Assembly: GCA_033064195.1 (NCBI GenBank)
Contig: JARBJD010000238.1
Coordinates: forward strand, 1-64,000
Reading direction: 5' to 3'
From: Blattamonas nauphoetae
Taxonomy: Eukaryota > Preaxostyla > Oxymonadida
DNA length: 64,000 bases
Shown piece by piece: positions 1 through 9,241 of this stretch (positions within the stretch are counted from its first letter, which is position 1; each line of letters opens with the position of its first letter). The notes under the pieces are model-generated. The model had not been told where the DNA came from. It made no database searches and saw only the letters and a program-made list of their open reading frames with translations. Position numbers and translations under genes: made by a program.

Positions 1-178
1 GTTGATGGAAGACTGACAGAGCATCATTGCGTCTGGTTTGAATATCATCATCGGCATAGATTCGTTTCAATGCTGCTTGGAGTCTCTTAAGGCGTATCTC
101 ATTCTCCTTGGTTTCTTCGCTTGTGCTTTTCTTTGTGGTTGAACGTACACTATCTTTTGTGACATTGTGTGTTTTCAT
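1..178 (-). CDS. Partial hypothetical Maverick protein, 3' end off the window
   Basis: An open frame of 59 codons starts with ATG at 178 and runs off the left edge. The visible part is charged and probably helical (runs of K, E, R; a QAALKRIYADDD stretch). It is divergently arranged with the packaging ATPase, 48 bp apart, and the shared gap is A/T-rich with a TTTATTTTGTAT stretch like that before other genes of this element. I do not recognise the product. From Maverick gene content it could be a capsid-side or accessory protein, but nothing in these residues decides it. Confidence 0.5.
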   Translation of the reverse strand, partial: MKTHNVTKDSVRSTTKKSTSEETKENEIRLKRLQAALKRIYADDDIQTRRNDALSVFHQ

Positions 179-226
179 ACAAAATAAAAAAACCAAAAGT
201 ATATTTTAATTAGAGTTAAATCACAA
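179..226. promoter_or_regulatory. Divergent A/T-rich promoter region of two Maverick genes
   Basis: The 48-bp gap between two divergent starts holds TTTATTTTGTAT reading left and TTTTAATTAGAGTTAAAT reading right. Both resemble the start-proximal motif found before the other genes of this element. Confidence 0.35.
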
Positions 227-1108
227 ATGAAGAAATCGAATATGGCTAAACCAGAGGTTTCGCGGAGGGTGGAACCCTTGTCTCTAACAGCATACGTGAA
301 TGCTAAATTGAGTGAAGCATCAAATCGGAATGTTTCTCATGAAGTGCAATCACAGATTCATCCAGACTTGAATTTCAATCGCAACAGTGTCAATGTCCTC
401 GTTGGAAATAGAGGAAGTGGGAAAACATTCAATGCTCTTCGAGAGGTTGCAAAACTCCAGAATGTTCAAGTTAGAAATGAACTGTTTCACTTGTTTGTCT
501 TCGTCACTGATAAGAACATTGATCCGACTTTCGATAAATTCAAACCAATATTGAACGTTCCTTATGTGAAAGTCAAATACGATGAAGCACTTCCATTTCT
601 GTTGGAACTCTCTGAATCGAAAGCTGCGTATGAAGAAATTATGGACAACCAGTGGCAAAACAGAATCACTGATGAGTGTCGAGAAGATCTCTTTGACTCA
701 CTTTACATTGATGATTTCTCAGTGAAGAATCTCCAGACGATTATTCTCCTTGATGACTGTCGTAGGATCCTTGGTGAACGAAGAGCATCCAAAAATAGAA
801 TGACAATGATGGACTTACTACTGGAGAATCGACAACCAAAGTTCACTTTCTTTCTGACAATGCATGAGCTGTTCAGTTTGTCAGCAGATATGAAGTCAAA
901 CATTGATTCGATGTGGATCTTTGGAGGATTCAACAAAGAACGAATCAGTCGAGTCTATCCTCTGTTGAACTCACCAATAGATATTCGACAGTTCTGGAAT
1001 GTCTACCAACGAAAACAAAAGTGTGAAGCAATCATTCTTCGATACAACACAGATGGAGTTGCACTGACTGAGATCAACAAAGAAGGGTTAAACCGGACTG
1101 TCCGATAA
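227..1108 (+). CDS. Maverick/Polinton DNA-packaging ATPase (FtsK/HerA, A32-like)
   Basis: A 293-aa P-loop ATPase. Walker A is GNRGSGKT at residues 60-67. Walker B is a hydrophobic strand ending in DD (IILLDD, residues 172-177). A sensor-like FFLTMHE follows at about 208-214. Length and motif spacing fit the packaging ATPases of Mavericks, virophages and related viruses, which pump genome DNA into a capsid. That role is family knowledge and is not shown here. It is the only plus-strand gene of the element in this window and overlaps the next gene tail to tail by 21 bp. The frame is intact, unlike the integrase and polymerase. Confidence 0.85.
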   Translation: MKKSNMAKPEVSRRVEPLSLTAYVNAKLSEASNRNVSHEVQSQIHPDLNFNRNSVNVLVGNRGSGKTFNALREVAKLQNVQVRNELFHLFVFVTDKNIDPTFDKFKPILNVPYVKVKYDEALPFLLELSESKAAYEEIMDNQWQNRITDECREDLFDSLYIDDFSVKNLQTIILLDDCRRILGERRASKNRMTMMDLLLENRQPKFTFFLTMHELFSLSADMKSNIDSMWIFGGFNKERISRVYPLLNSPIDIRQFWNVYQRKQKCEAIILRYNTDGVALTEINKEGLNRTVR

Positions 1109-1414
1109 TTCTTGAATAAGGTTTCCAATTGAGTCAGTCAGCGCTCGAATTGATTCTTCAATGTCTGATAATCTTTGATCAATCGATAGTGAATTAGGTG
1201 GAGTGGAAGCATCAACGTATCGTTTCCTCAGTGCAATCTCACCTCTTATTTTTGTTATTCGATATCCGTCAATTTGAATCATCCTATTTAGTTTCTGTGT
1301 TGTGTACTCATTCAGTTCTTTTTTATTCTTCTCCAAGTATCTCTGAAAGTCGTGGATGTTTGTGAACTCTTTCTGCTCAGGATCAAACGGTTCTAATATT
1401 CTCAGTGATGACAT
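1088..1414 (-). CDS. Small helical hypothetical protein of the Maverick
   Basis: A 108-aa frame, charged, with a C-terminal heptad-like helix (IDQRLSDIEESIRALTDSIGNLI) suggesting a coiled coil. Its last codons overlap the 3' end of the packaging ATPase on the other strand. Upstream is an A/T-rich stretch (TTTTTATTTCATTTAAATG) like other starts in this element. I do not recognise a family. The coiled coil suggests oligomerisation, and no function can be assigned. Confidence 0.55.
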   Translation of the reverse strand: MSSLRILEPFDPEQKEFTNIHDFQRYLEKNKKELNEYTTQKLNRMIQIDGYRITKIRGEIALRKRYVDASTPPNSLSIDQRLSDIEESIRALTDSIGNLIQELSDSPV

Positions 1415-1449
1415 TTAAATGAAATAAAAATATCTGAAACATTATTGAA

Positions 1450-1517
1450 AACGAACAAAGTTCTCAGATCGAAGATCGCACTACGCCAAATTAAAGCGAA
1501 CGAAGTTCTGAGGTCAG
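1450..1517. repeat. Short imperfect direct repeat
   Basis: GAACAAAGTTCTCAGATC near 1454 recurs as GAACGAAGTTCTGAGGTC near 1499. It lies between the small coiled-coil gene and the end of the integrase reading frame. Confidence 0.4.
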
Positions 1518-1774
1518 AATAGACCGAATTCAGCCATGAATTCTGGAGTTACGTCTTCAATAGAGTCTGCATGGAACTTTGTGTGTTGGATTGGAACGTA
1601 GACAACTTTTGACAGACAAGTGAGACCATTCAGTAGAGTAGCTACGACATTACCGTGTTTGTATTCGATGAATTTCCCCACGAATTGAAACTGTCTACGC
1701 TTCTTCTGAAACTTGGCAACAGTCTTGTCTAAATCAAGGTGAATTAGTAGAATGTTTCCTGGCTTGTACTTTCA
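1514..1774 (-). pseudogene. C-terminal domain of the integrase, cut off by an in-frame TGA
   Basis: After the TGA at 1772-1774 the integrase frame stays open without any shift for 85 more codons, to TGA at 1514-1516. The residues (KYKPGNILLIHLDLDKT, then a KKRRQFQFVGKF stretch, then PIQHTKFHADSI) look like the SH3/chromodomain-like DNA-binding tail of Maverick integrases. A single G-to-A change (TGG to TGA) would explain the stop. The alternative, programmed TGA readthrough, cannot be excluded from sequence. Confidence 0.7.
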
Positions 1775-3436
1775 TAGCATCTGTGATGTCTGTTGTCTTT
1801 GGATGTTCTTCAATTGTTCTTCACAACTGGAGATATACAGTGCTTCGATCTCTCGATTCTTTTGTGCCTGCTCTGGAGTGAACTTGTTCCAGTACGCTCG
1901 ATGTGGAGTCATGTTGTAGAATTCCACCATCTGATTCATCAGTGAATGATTGGCCATTTGTGTTGCATTGTCTTGGAATCCATCTCTGATTGTTCTGATC
2001 ACTCGATCGACAATTCTGTTGTGATTTGTGAATGGTGAGCTTGTGAAATATGTACTGACATTCTGATCCTTGAAAAACTCTGATGCTTCTCCACTTGTCC
2101 ATGCTGCTTCACCATCTCCTCGAATGTTGTTGACATGAACTCCACGATGATGAATCAAGTCATTAATCGCAGTCTTGACTTTGCTCCATGATTTATCCAG
2201 AACAGGAATGACCACCAGGTATTTGGTGTTGATGTTAATTGCGAAGAGATAAATCTGAAGTACTGTTTTCGACGTTGGTGATTGAATGAAAACGAGATCA
2301 ATTTCCCATGATCCGAACTTGGGAGAGAAGTATGGTCGATCACAATTCTGAGGAACCTTTCTGTCTGATGTCTTCTGTGGATCACCTGTTATTGCTTTGG
2401 ACATGAACTGCATTTTTGATCGAAAAGGATACACAATTTTTTCCGTTGTTTTAGGAATCATTGGTGGATCAATTCTCATTCTGTCACTTCCTTTCTCTCT
2501 CTGAATTTTCCTGGGATGTGCAGCACTCCATCTATGATCATATTCCTCATACCAATCCTGAAATGATCTTCCTCCGAATGGGATTTGTTTTGTGTGAGTC
2601 AGAATGAAGTCAAGATCTTCGTTCGCAATCTTTCTGTTTATCGAGGCTCGAACGAATGTGTCTCTGTTCATTTTATTTGCATCCAGAATGTGTGATGTAA
2701 TAAAGTGTTCCATCTGCTTTTGATTTTTCAATATTGAGTTCTCAGCTTTGATCTGTTCATCTTCTGAATCGTTTCTCTGTTGATGATCAAACAATCCTTT
2801 CATTTGTGCCAACTTATTGAGCACTTGCTGTGTCGTCGGTTCGTAGTGTCTGATCTCTCTCACAGGGTGTTTGAATGGAGTTGTTCTGATTGACATTGGT
2901 GGATTGGGAATTATGTCATCATCGTCCTCCTCTTCAAATTTCCTCTCATTCATTGGATATTCATATTCAAACCCCATTGATTTCAAGTTTCTCTTCTGTC
3001 CAGGAAGAACTAGGTCTTCAGGTGATTGAATTGCTATTGGTCTTTGCACTGGAATTGGTATTGGTCTTGCCTCTGCAGGCCTTCGAATCCGTGGTGAAGA
3101 ATTCACTCCCTGATTCACCTCGTGATGATAAAATTGATATGCTTCGAATGCAAGTTTAGCAGTGCTATCCCGAATACGAACTCCTAGGAAGTTGCTTACA
3201 AATTGTTGAACTACTCTTCTTCCATCAGGTAGTGATAATTCAGGAGATAAACCTCCATTGAACCAATCCTCGAAGTATGTTTCATCATTTCCATCAAAAG
3301 GTCCATTAGAATCAGCGCCATGATAGACAGGTAAAACGTTAGTTAAAGTCCATTTCTTTTCGACTATTTCGTTTTTGGAATGCTGTGTGCACCGAAGTAA
3401 CCTATTCACAAAAGTATTAATCTGTCGTGTATTCAT
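1772..3436 (-). CDS. Maverick/Polinton integrase (retroviral-type DDE), prematurely stopped
   Basis: A 554-aa frame. The catalytic core shows D380 (in WEIDLVF), D441 (in IRGDG) and D477 (in HNRIVDRVIRT), giving D-60-D-35-D. The third acid is D where retroviral integrases have E; I recall this as normal in protist Mavericks. The first ~330 residues are low-complexity and proline/charge-rich. The family joins element ends to host DNA. The C-terminal DNA-binding domain lies beyond an in-frame TGA, so this copy is probably defective. The start ATG is preceded by TTTATTTTTGTATAA, and the gene lies only 23 bp after the polymerase stop. Confidence 0.85.
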   Translation of the reverse strand: MNTRQINTFVNRLLRCTQHSKNEIVEKKWTLTNVLPVYHGADSNGPFDGNDETYFEDWFNGGLSPELSLPDGRRVVQQFVSNFLGVRIRDSTAKLAFEAYQFYHHEVNQGVNSSPRIRRPAEARPIPIPVQRPIAIQSPEDLVLPGQKRNLKSMGFEYEYPMNERKFEEEDDDDIIPNPPMSIRTTPFKHPVREIRHYEPTTQQVLNKLAQMKGLFDHQQRNDSEDEQIKAENSILKNQKQMEHFITSHILDANKMNRDTFVRASINRKIANEDLDFILTHTKQIPFGGRSFQDWYEEYDHRWSAAHPRKIQREKGSDRMRIDPPMIPKTTEKIVYPFRSKMQFMSKAITGDPQKTSDRKVPQNCDRPYFSPKFGSWEIDLVFIQSPTSKTVLQIYLFAININTKYLVVIPVLDKSWSKVKTAINDLIHHRGVHVNNIRGDGEAAWTSGEASEFFKDQNVSTYFTSSPFTNHNRIVDRVIRTIRDGFQDNATQMANHSLMNQMVEFYNMTPHRAYWNKFTPEQAQKNREIEALYISSCEEQLKNIQRQQTSQML

Positions 3437-3452
3437 TTATACAAAAATAAAG
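3437..3452 (-). promoter_or_regulatory. Start-proximal A/T motif of the integrase
   Basis: Read on the minus strand, TTTATTTTTGTATAA abuts the ATG. It lies in the narrow gap after the polymerase stop, so any promoter overlaps the polymerase 3' end. Confidence 0.35.
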
Positions 3453-3459
3453 TTTGTGT

Positions 3460-4524
3460 TTATTCAATAATAAAATCAGTAGCTTTCAGTCCATGAATGA
3501 ATGGAGGACACGATTCATTTTCAAGTACGATTGCTTTCAGATGGATTCCACTGAGACTGAGTTTCTGTTGTTGTATTTTCGCAATCTCAAATCCATTGGT
3601 GTCCTCTTCACTCACGACTCTTCTCGTCTGAAAGTTCAGTGTTGTAGTCACAGTTTTCTCTCCATTAAGACATTTCACATAATCGTCACTTGTGATATTT
3701 GTTTTCTTTAGAGACACTCCTTTGATCTTACATTTCTCATCGAGAGAGTAACACTTTGGTGCAAGACAGATCATCTGTTCACCTTCCTTTTCAATTGCTA
3801 ATCCCAACAACTTCTTCTCATCATCAACTCCCTTTTCAGGATTGGGGAACCATTCGTATTTGTGAGCATCATAGAATTCTTTGTCAGCAATCACGTGTTC
3901 AAATTGTTGATGAAGTCCTGCTTTCGGATCTCCACTAATCGCCCAGTATGCAGAGTCAGTATCTCCCTCACAGAAATGAATCTTGTTCATGTCTAGGCAC
4001 TTGTACATGAAGTTGTAGATGAAATTCAGATACCAGAACTTGGCGTTGTCGAGTGTGAATACTGCTTCTTGCAGACATGTTTTGCATGATGCTTTCTCTC
4101 TGTCTTCAATCACAATGTAGTTGTCCTCATTGATTTCTCTTGTCGCTACAAATCCTTTCATCATCTGTTTCAAGTATGTTCTCTTCTCATTGCAGATTGT
4201 GATTGAGTTGTATTTCTCAGTGTTCATTCCATCGTATCCATAACTCCCATTCAAGTTGGTCTTACAGAACTGTTCCTTTCCTTTGTTTCCAACCTTCATT
4301 GCTTCTATTCGATCATTCATGAATGATGTCACAAATGGTTCAAATCCTGCATGTCTCGAGAACACTATCACACTCTGAATATCATCAATAATGAAGTGAC
4401 AGTAGTCGATGAGGAACCACAGATAGTACGTTGAGAAGAACATATACTGATCGTGTGTACTCAAGAGTTGAGTGAGTTTTCTTTGCTTATCATCAGTCTT
4501 CAATCCATGTTTCTTCATCACCGA
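3460..4524 (-). CDS. Family B DNA polymerase, C-terminal segment (palm/thumb)
   Basis: This is the 3' part of the Maverick polymerase gene, separated from the middle part by the 1,378-bp insertion next to it. It holds polymerase motif B as KTNLNGSYGYDGMN and motif C as GDTDSAYW, the aspartates that bind catalytic metal in family B enzymes. It has no start of its own. The nominal GTG at 4521 is an artefact of the insertion. Removing the insertion plus one ATAT copy puts it in frame with the middle segment. The gene ends 23 bp before the integrase start. Confidence 0.85.
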   Translation of the reverse strand, partial: SVMKKHGLKTDDKQRKLTQLLSTHDQYMFFSTYYLWFLIDYCHFIIDDIQSVIVFSRHAGFEPFVTSFMNDRIEAMKVGNKGKEQFCKTNLNGSYGYDGMNTEKYNSITICNEKRTYLKQMMKGFVATREINEDNYIVIEDREKASCKTCLQEAVFTLDNAKFWYLNFIYNFMYKCLDMNKIHFCEGDTDSAYWAISGDPKAGLHQQFEHVIADKEFYDAHKYEWFPNPEKGVDDEKKLLGLAIEKEGEQMICLAPKCYSLDEKCKIKGVSLKKTNITSDDYVKCLNGEKTVTTTLNFQTRRVVSEEDTNGFEIAKIQQQKLSLSGIHLKAIVLENESCPPFIHGLKATDFIIE

Positions 4525-4528
4525 ATAT

Positions 4529-5906
4529 AGTCACGTGAAAACCCGGGAATATCAGGAAAACCCGAGAATATTTTCAGATTATCCAATTTTTTGTCCCCAT
4601 CGGTTACCCATAACTCCGACCCAAACATTTTTAGGTCACAACTGTTTCTGGAAGGACATCGACATGATGTCATGAATCGATTGAGGTAGAAATTGAACCT
4701 CCAAAATAGGACACCGGGCTGGGGTCTCCTATTTTGGAACTTTTTTTGACCCCATTTTTGACCATCAAAAAATTGAGGTCCTTAACATTTAAGCTTAGGA
4801 AAGTCGAACTTCACGACCACTTTTCTTCACGCCTGTTCAAGATTGTTCTTTCTCGTTTCATTTATGATGGTTTGGGATGGTTTTCTCACGAAATAACAAT
4901 TTTTTGAAAAATGAAAAATCTTGGGGAGACTTGGGGGAAAAGTCAAAATGAAAAAGTGATTTCCCTGTATAATAAGCTTAGGACCCTGAAAACTTGTTTT
5001 GATCATATCTCCACAACCAGGCATAGTTCCGACATGAAGTTTTCACCAATATGGATGTTTTGTTTGATCCTAATTTTTTCTGAATTTTTTGAGAGTTTTC
5101 GAGGCTTCCTATTTAGGAGGTCAGGGCACTTTTTTAAATTTGCAAATCGGTATTTTGCCCAAATTTTCCTCAATTTTCAATTTTTCACAAAAATAATCAT
5201 TTCTACATGATTGTGGCTCTGACACCACTCTTTCGATGAAATTTGAGGATGAGATGACTCTTAGAAGAAAAATGCTGCTGAGACTGATAGACACAGGGCA
5301 AAAAATCCAAAAATTATCTCAACTGCCACAGGGGGATTTTTTTCAAAATTTTCAGAAAAAATTATGATCAAACAAAACATCCATATTGGTGAAAACTTCA
5401 TGTCGGAACTATGCCTGGTTGTGGAGATATGATCAAAACAAGTTTTCAGGGTCCTAAGCTTATTATACAGGGAAATCACTTTTTCATTTTGACTTTTCCC
5501 CCAAGTCTCCCCAAGATTTTTCATTTTTCAAAAAATTGTTATTTCGTGAGAAAACCATCCCAAACCATCATAAATGAAACGAGAAAGAACAATCTTGAAC
5601 AGGCGTGAAGAAAAGTGGTCGTGAAGTTCGACTTTCCTAAGCTTAAATGTTAAGGACCTCAATTTTTTGATGGTCAAAAATGGGGTCAAAAAAAGTTCCA
5701 AAATAGGAGACCCCAGCCCGGTGTCCTATTTTGGAGGTTCAATTTCTACCTCAATCGATTCATGACATCATGTCGATGTCCTTCCAGAAACAGTTGTGAC
5801 CTAAAAATGTTTGGGTCGGAGTTATGGGTAACCGATGGGGACAAAAAATTGGATAATCTGAAAATATTCTCGGGTTTTCCTGATATTCCCGGGTTTTCAC
5901 GTGGCT
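4529..5906. mobile_element. Long-TIR non-autonomous element inserted in the polymerase gene
   Basis: A 1,378-bp palindrome-like element. Terminal inverted repeats of about 555 bp (4529-5083 and 5352-5906) align without gaps; I see only a couple of mismatches, one at the third base and one near the inner end. The inner spacer is 268 bp. Termini start AGYCACGTGAAAACCCGGG. The target duplication is ATAT (4525-4528 and 5907-5910). It encodes nothing convincing, and the mirrored short ORFs in the arms are palindrome products. The near-identity of the arms suggests recent insertion or arm homogenisation. The superfamily is unknown to me. Confidence 0.9.
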
Positions 5907-8093
5907 ATATGTCTTCTCTCCAATGTTTTCTTCTGTCGTATTGACAATGATGTTTCTGAAGATTGGTGGGAAATTTATGAACTCATTGATGTACTTTTCA
6001 TCGATGTGTCCTTTCAGTTCTGCAACGAACAATGCCTTCTGATTTTTGTCTTCGATAATCTTACGGCATTCTTTATCTCCTGTTGCGGTGAATAAACATC
6101 TTCCTGGCATGTACATTCTGTGTTTGGTGTATGGATTGTTCTTGTTCTTGATTGATGAGAAAGCACTTGGATAGAGGGAATTAAAGTCAACACCACAGAC
6201 GTGAGTCATTTTGTGTTCTGTATCAGTGGAGACAACTTTTCCATCTTCATATGTGAAGTGATTGATTGGTGTCACGTCTATAATGTTCTGTCGATGTTGA
6301 ACATTCGATAATCCACCAGTCACAGCTGCTCTGAGTTTGTGATATGTTTGCTCGAGTGTCAGAGTCATTGGAAGTGATTTCCAGATGCAATACTTCTTCA
6401 GTTGAATTCTCAATCTTGTGAGATGTTCATCTTTGTCTGACTTGTAGGTGTTGCAGTAATCGCAGCAGATCTTGACGTTCTCTTTTGAATGTCCTTTCGA
6501 ATTGTCGATTCTATCCAGTGTTGGTCGAACTGCTTGTGAGAAGTGACATTTGCAGATATAGCACACTCTCTTGCACTGTTGAACAAACCAGTCGAAATCC
6601 GCTTCAGTGACATTTTTGTCAGTACTGCGATGTGCTTTCTGGTCTTGATTAATGTATGATGCAACCTTGTGCTTCCAGTATTGTTTGGTGATTTTTATTG
6701 GACCAGATTGATCCACTCCATTGAAATCATCATCGATATCGAAGTCCTTGTAGGCACACGCATATTTGATTGCAGAAGCATTTGCTGACAATGAGAGATT
6801 GTGCAACATGACCACCTTGTATTGGAAGTTCAGATCAATGAGATTATCAAGTGGTGCAATCATACATTCAACGTCTCTTATGTTGTAGAACTTCAGGTAG
6901 TCCCATCTGTTCTTGAATCCTTGTGTATGCCAATCATCAAGGTACATTTGATAATCACTGTCAGACATTTCACTGTTGTTCAGACTGGAATAGAATTCAT
7001 ATTTGGAGAATGGTTCTTGTTTACTCAGCACTGAATCGTAGTCTGATGAATCAAATGACTCGTAAGCAAAGAATGATTTCTGGAGTGTGGTGTTTCCTCC
7101 AAAAGCCTTCACTGCATTATCCAAAGTCATTGGTCCTGTGTATGACATCATGTCAATCAAGCGAAGTACCTGTTGTGTTTTCTCGTGTCTGATCAACACT
7201 TGTTTGTACTTTGTTGTTGATCCAAGGAAGCTCACCACTTTCCAATCCTTGTCAACGAGATCGCGGAAGATGAGATTGATGTCAAATCTGGAACTGTTGA
7301 AACCAATCACACTGACTTCATTCTGAGAGGGTATTTCTGGGTCATCATAGAGGTTGTTCTCTCGAACTGTCTCAGCATATTTGAAGAGTTCTCTGATCCA
7401 TTGCTTCACAAAGTCCTTTCCATCTCGAAGATCAAAGTAGATTGACTTCACTCCTGATTTTGTTTTGATTGCTGATGCAACTGACAAGGGTTTTAGATGT
7501 GAGATCAATTGAGTATTATCATCAGAGAACAAATTGTCAAGAATGAGATCTTCCATTGTTTCGAAGTCGTATGTGATGTAGTACTGTGTTGGTTTGAACT
7601 CATCCTGTCTTTTGTGTGCCATCAGAAATTCATGAGTCTTGTTGTTGAGGATATGTGGAACGTATGGTCTTGGCGTCTTGTCAAGGGAGATCTTCTTCAC
7701 ATGTTTTCCATCAAGTTCTTTGCACTCTCTGAGATGCTTCTCAAAATCTCTACTGAAGTTTTTATTCTTCACTTGGAATCCTCTTGACTGACAATATGGG
7801 CAGAGCTTGTATCCAGTGATTCTCTCAGGATCAACAATGAACATCACATGAACGAGTGTGGCTGTGAGTGGAATCATCAGAAGTGGGAGAACTCTTGCAT
7901 CATCATTCTCGTTGATGTACGATTGACTGAGGAAGTACCGCTTCTTGTCTTCATCGTATTCATAAATGTGAACTGTGATGTTGAACATCATCATCGCTTT
8001 CTCAATGTCACAAGCAATATCAAATCCAGGATATTTACGTAGATGTGGTGTCAATTGAAGTGATGAAGCGGAAAGAACGAAGAAAAAAAGCAC
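5907..8093 (-). CDS. Family B DNA polymerase, middle segment (exonuclease and motif A)
   Basis: The middle of the Maverick protein-primed-type polymerase. In order: a YPGFDIACDIE block typical of the N-terminal region of these proteins, exonuclease motifs YDFETME (Exo I), GFNSSRFDINL (Exo II) and YNIRDVECM (Exo III), a Cys-rich HNH-like module (CYIC, then TLDRIDNSKGHSKENV, then CCDYCN), and polymerase motif A (DFNSLYPSAF). The open frame runs past the insertion junction into element sequence as far as 5760. The 5' side is broken by a separate interruption near 8.05 kb, so the first ~10 residues of this frame are not native. Confidence 0.85.
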
Positions 8094-9241
8094 TCATGAA
8101 GTGGGTCAATGTAGGGTGATAATGTTGATGTGAAAGCGGAAACAGGAGAGGTGAAGTGAAAGATTGAAGAGGCTGAAATGATCAATAAACAAACAAACGC
8201 TGTGAAAAGTTCAGAACCAAAAGACGAAAAAGTGACAATATGAAAAAAGGCGTGAACCAAAACGTTAGGAAAATGAAGAGCGCCCTTCTCGGAAGGTCCA
8301 AAAGAACCTCCGGTGGGTGAAAACGCTGATGAAAATGTTTGTGAGAGACAAAAGTGTGAAAAAGTGAGGTGAAAAAGGTTGTGTCAAAAAAAGACGACTA
8401 TGAAGGTGAGGTGTCAGGAAACCTAGGAAAAGCGTCGCTAGGACGCGAATGTGAAGAATTTGAAAGATCTAAGGCGAAAAACGAAAATTCGTGAAAAAAG
8501 TGGCGAAAGATGACATGAAAAAGTGAAGATGAAAAGAGGCGCCAAAAGACGTCTCCGAGCGAAATGAAGTGAAAAAACGCAAATCGGAGGGAAAAGTGTT
8601 CCTAAAAATGACAACAGAGAAAGCGCATACTCATTTTTTAAAAAGCGGAGAAATTCAAAACGGAATGTGGGTTGATCAACAAAAATCCCGATCCGGCCTT
8701 GATCTAACCAACAATTCCAAAAGTGTTTTTTATCGCGAATTTCACCTTCTGAAATCGATTTTGTAATTTTAGAAGGTGTTTGAGGTGTATTTGAGCCATA
8801 TAGCAGCAGTTTTAAGCAAGTTCTGAAAATCGACTTTTTGGTCACTTTTTTGACCACTGTTCGGTACGTAGCTCCACGAATTCTCAACCGATTTTCATCA
8901 GGATTGTTTTGATCGACGACTCACATCGTCCTCGACATATTAGAATTTTTTTCGATTTTTTTCGAAGTGGTTCTCAAGTTGGATTCACTGTGTTCGAGTT
9001 CAAAAGTGAAAAAACATCGAAAAAAGTGACACCATTTTTGGATTATGACAAAAATTTGCTTCAAAATTGACGCTTAAAATGAGGTCAAAATATTGGACAT
9101 ATTTTTGGAATTTAGGTCAAATATTGGCATCATTGAAATGGCCTAAATTCCTTTTAATACAAGATTTAGAAATGGTCAATCGGAATTGACTTTTCGTTTC
9201 TGATTTCAACGACTATTTCAATCTGGTTCCCAAATCGTCTA
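8060..9241. other. Interruption of the polymerase gene, unknown insertion
   Basis: About 1.18 kb separates two parts of the polymerase reading frame. It is A/T-rich with no convincing ORF and no terminal inverted repeat that I can find. CACCA (minus strand) occurs at both junctions and could be a 5-bp target duplication, but joining there leaves the frame off by one. A large intron starting GTAGTATAG is a weaker alternative. Confidence 0.5.

Noticed and set aside
4911-5608. Matching short ORFs on both strands
   Set aside because: They are the two arms of the palindromic element read in opposite directions.
8438-8887. 149-codon minus-strand ORF inside the polymerase interruption
   Set aside because: Low-complexity F/S/R-rich sequence without domain, likely chance in an A/T-rich insert.
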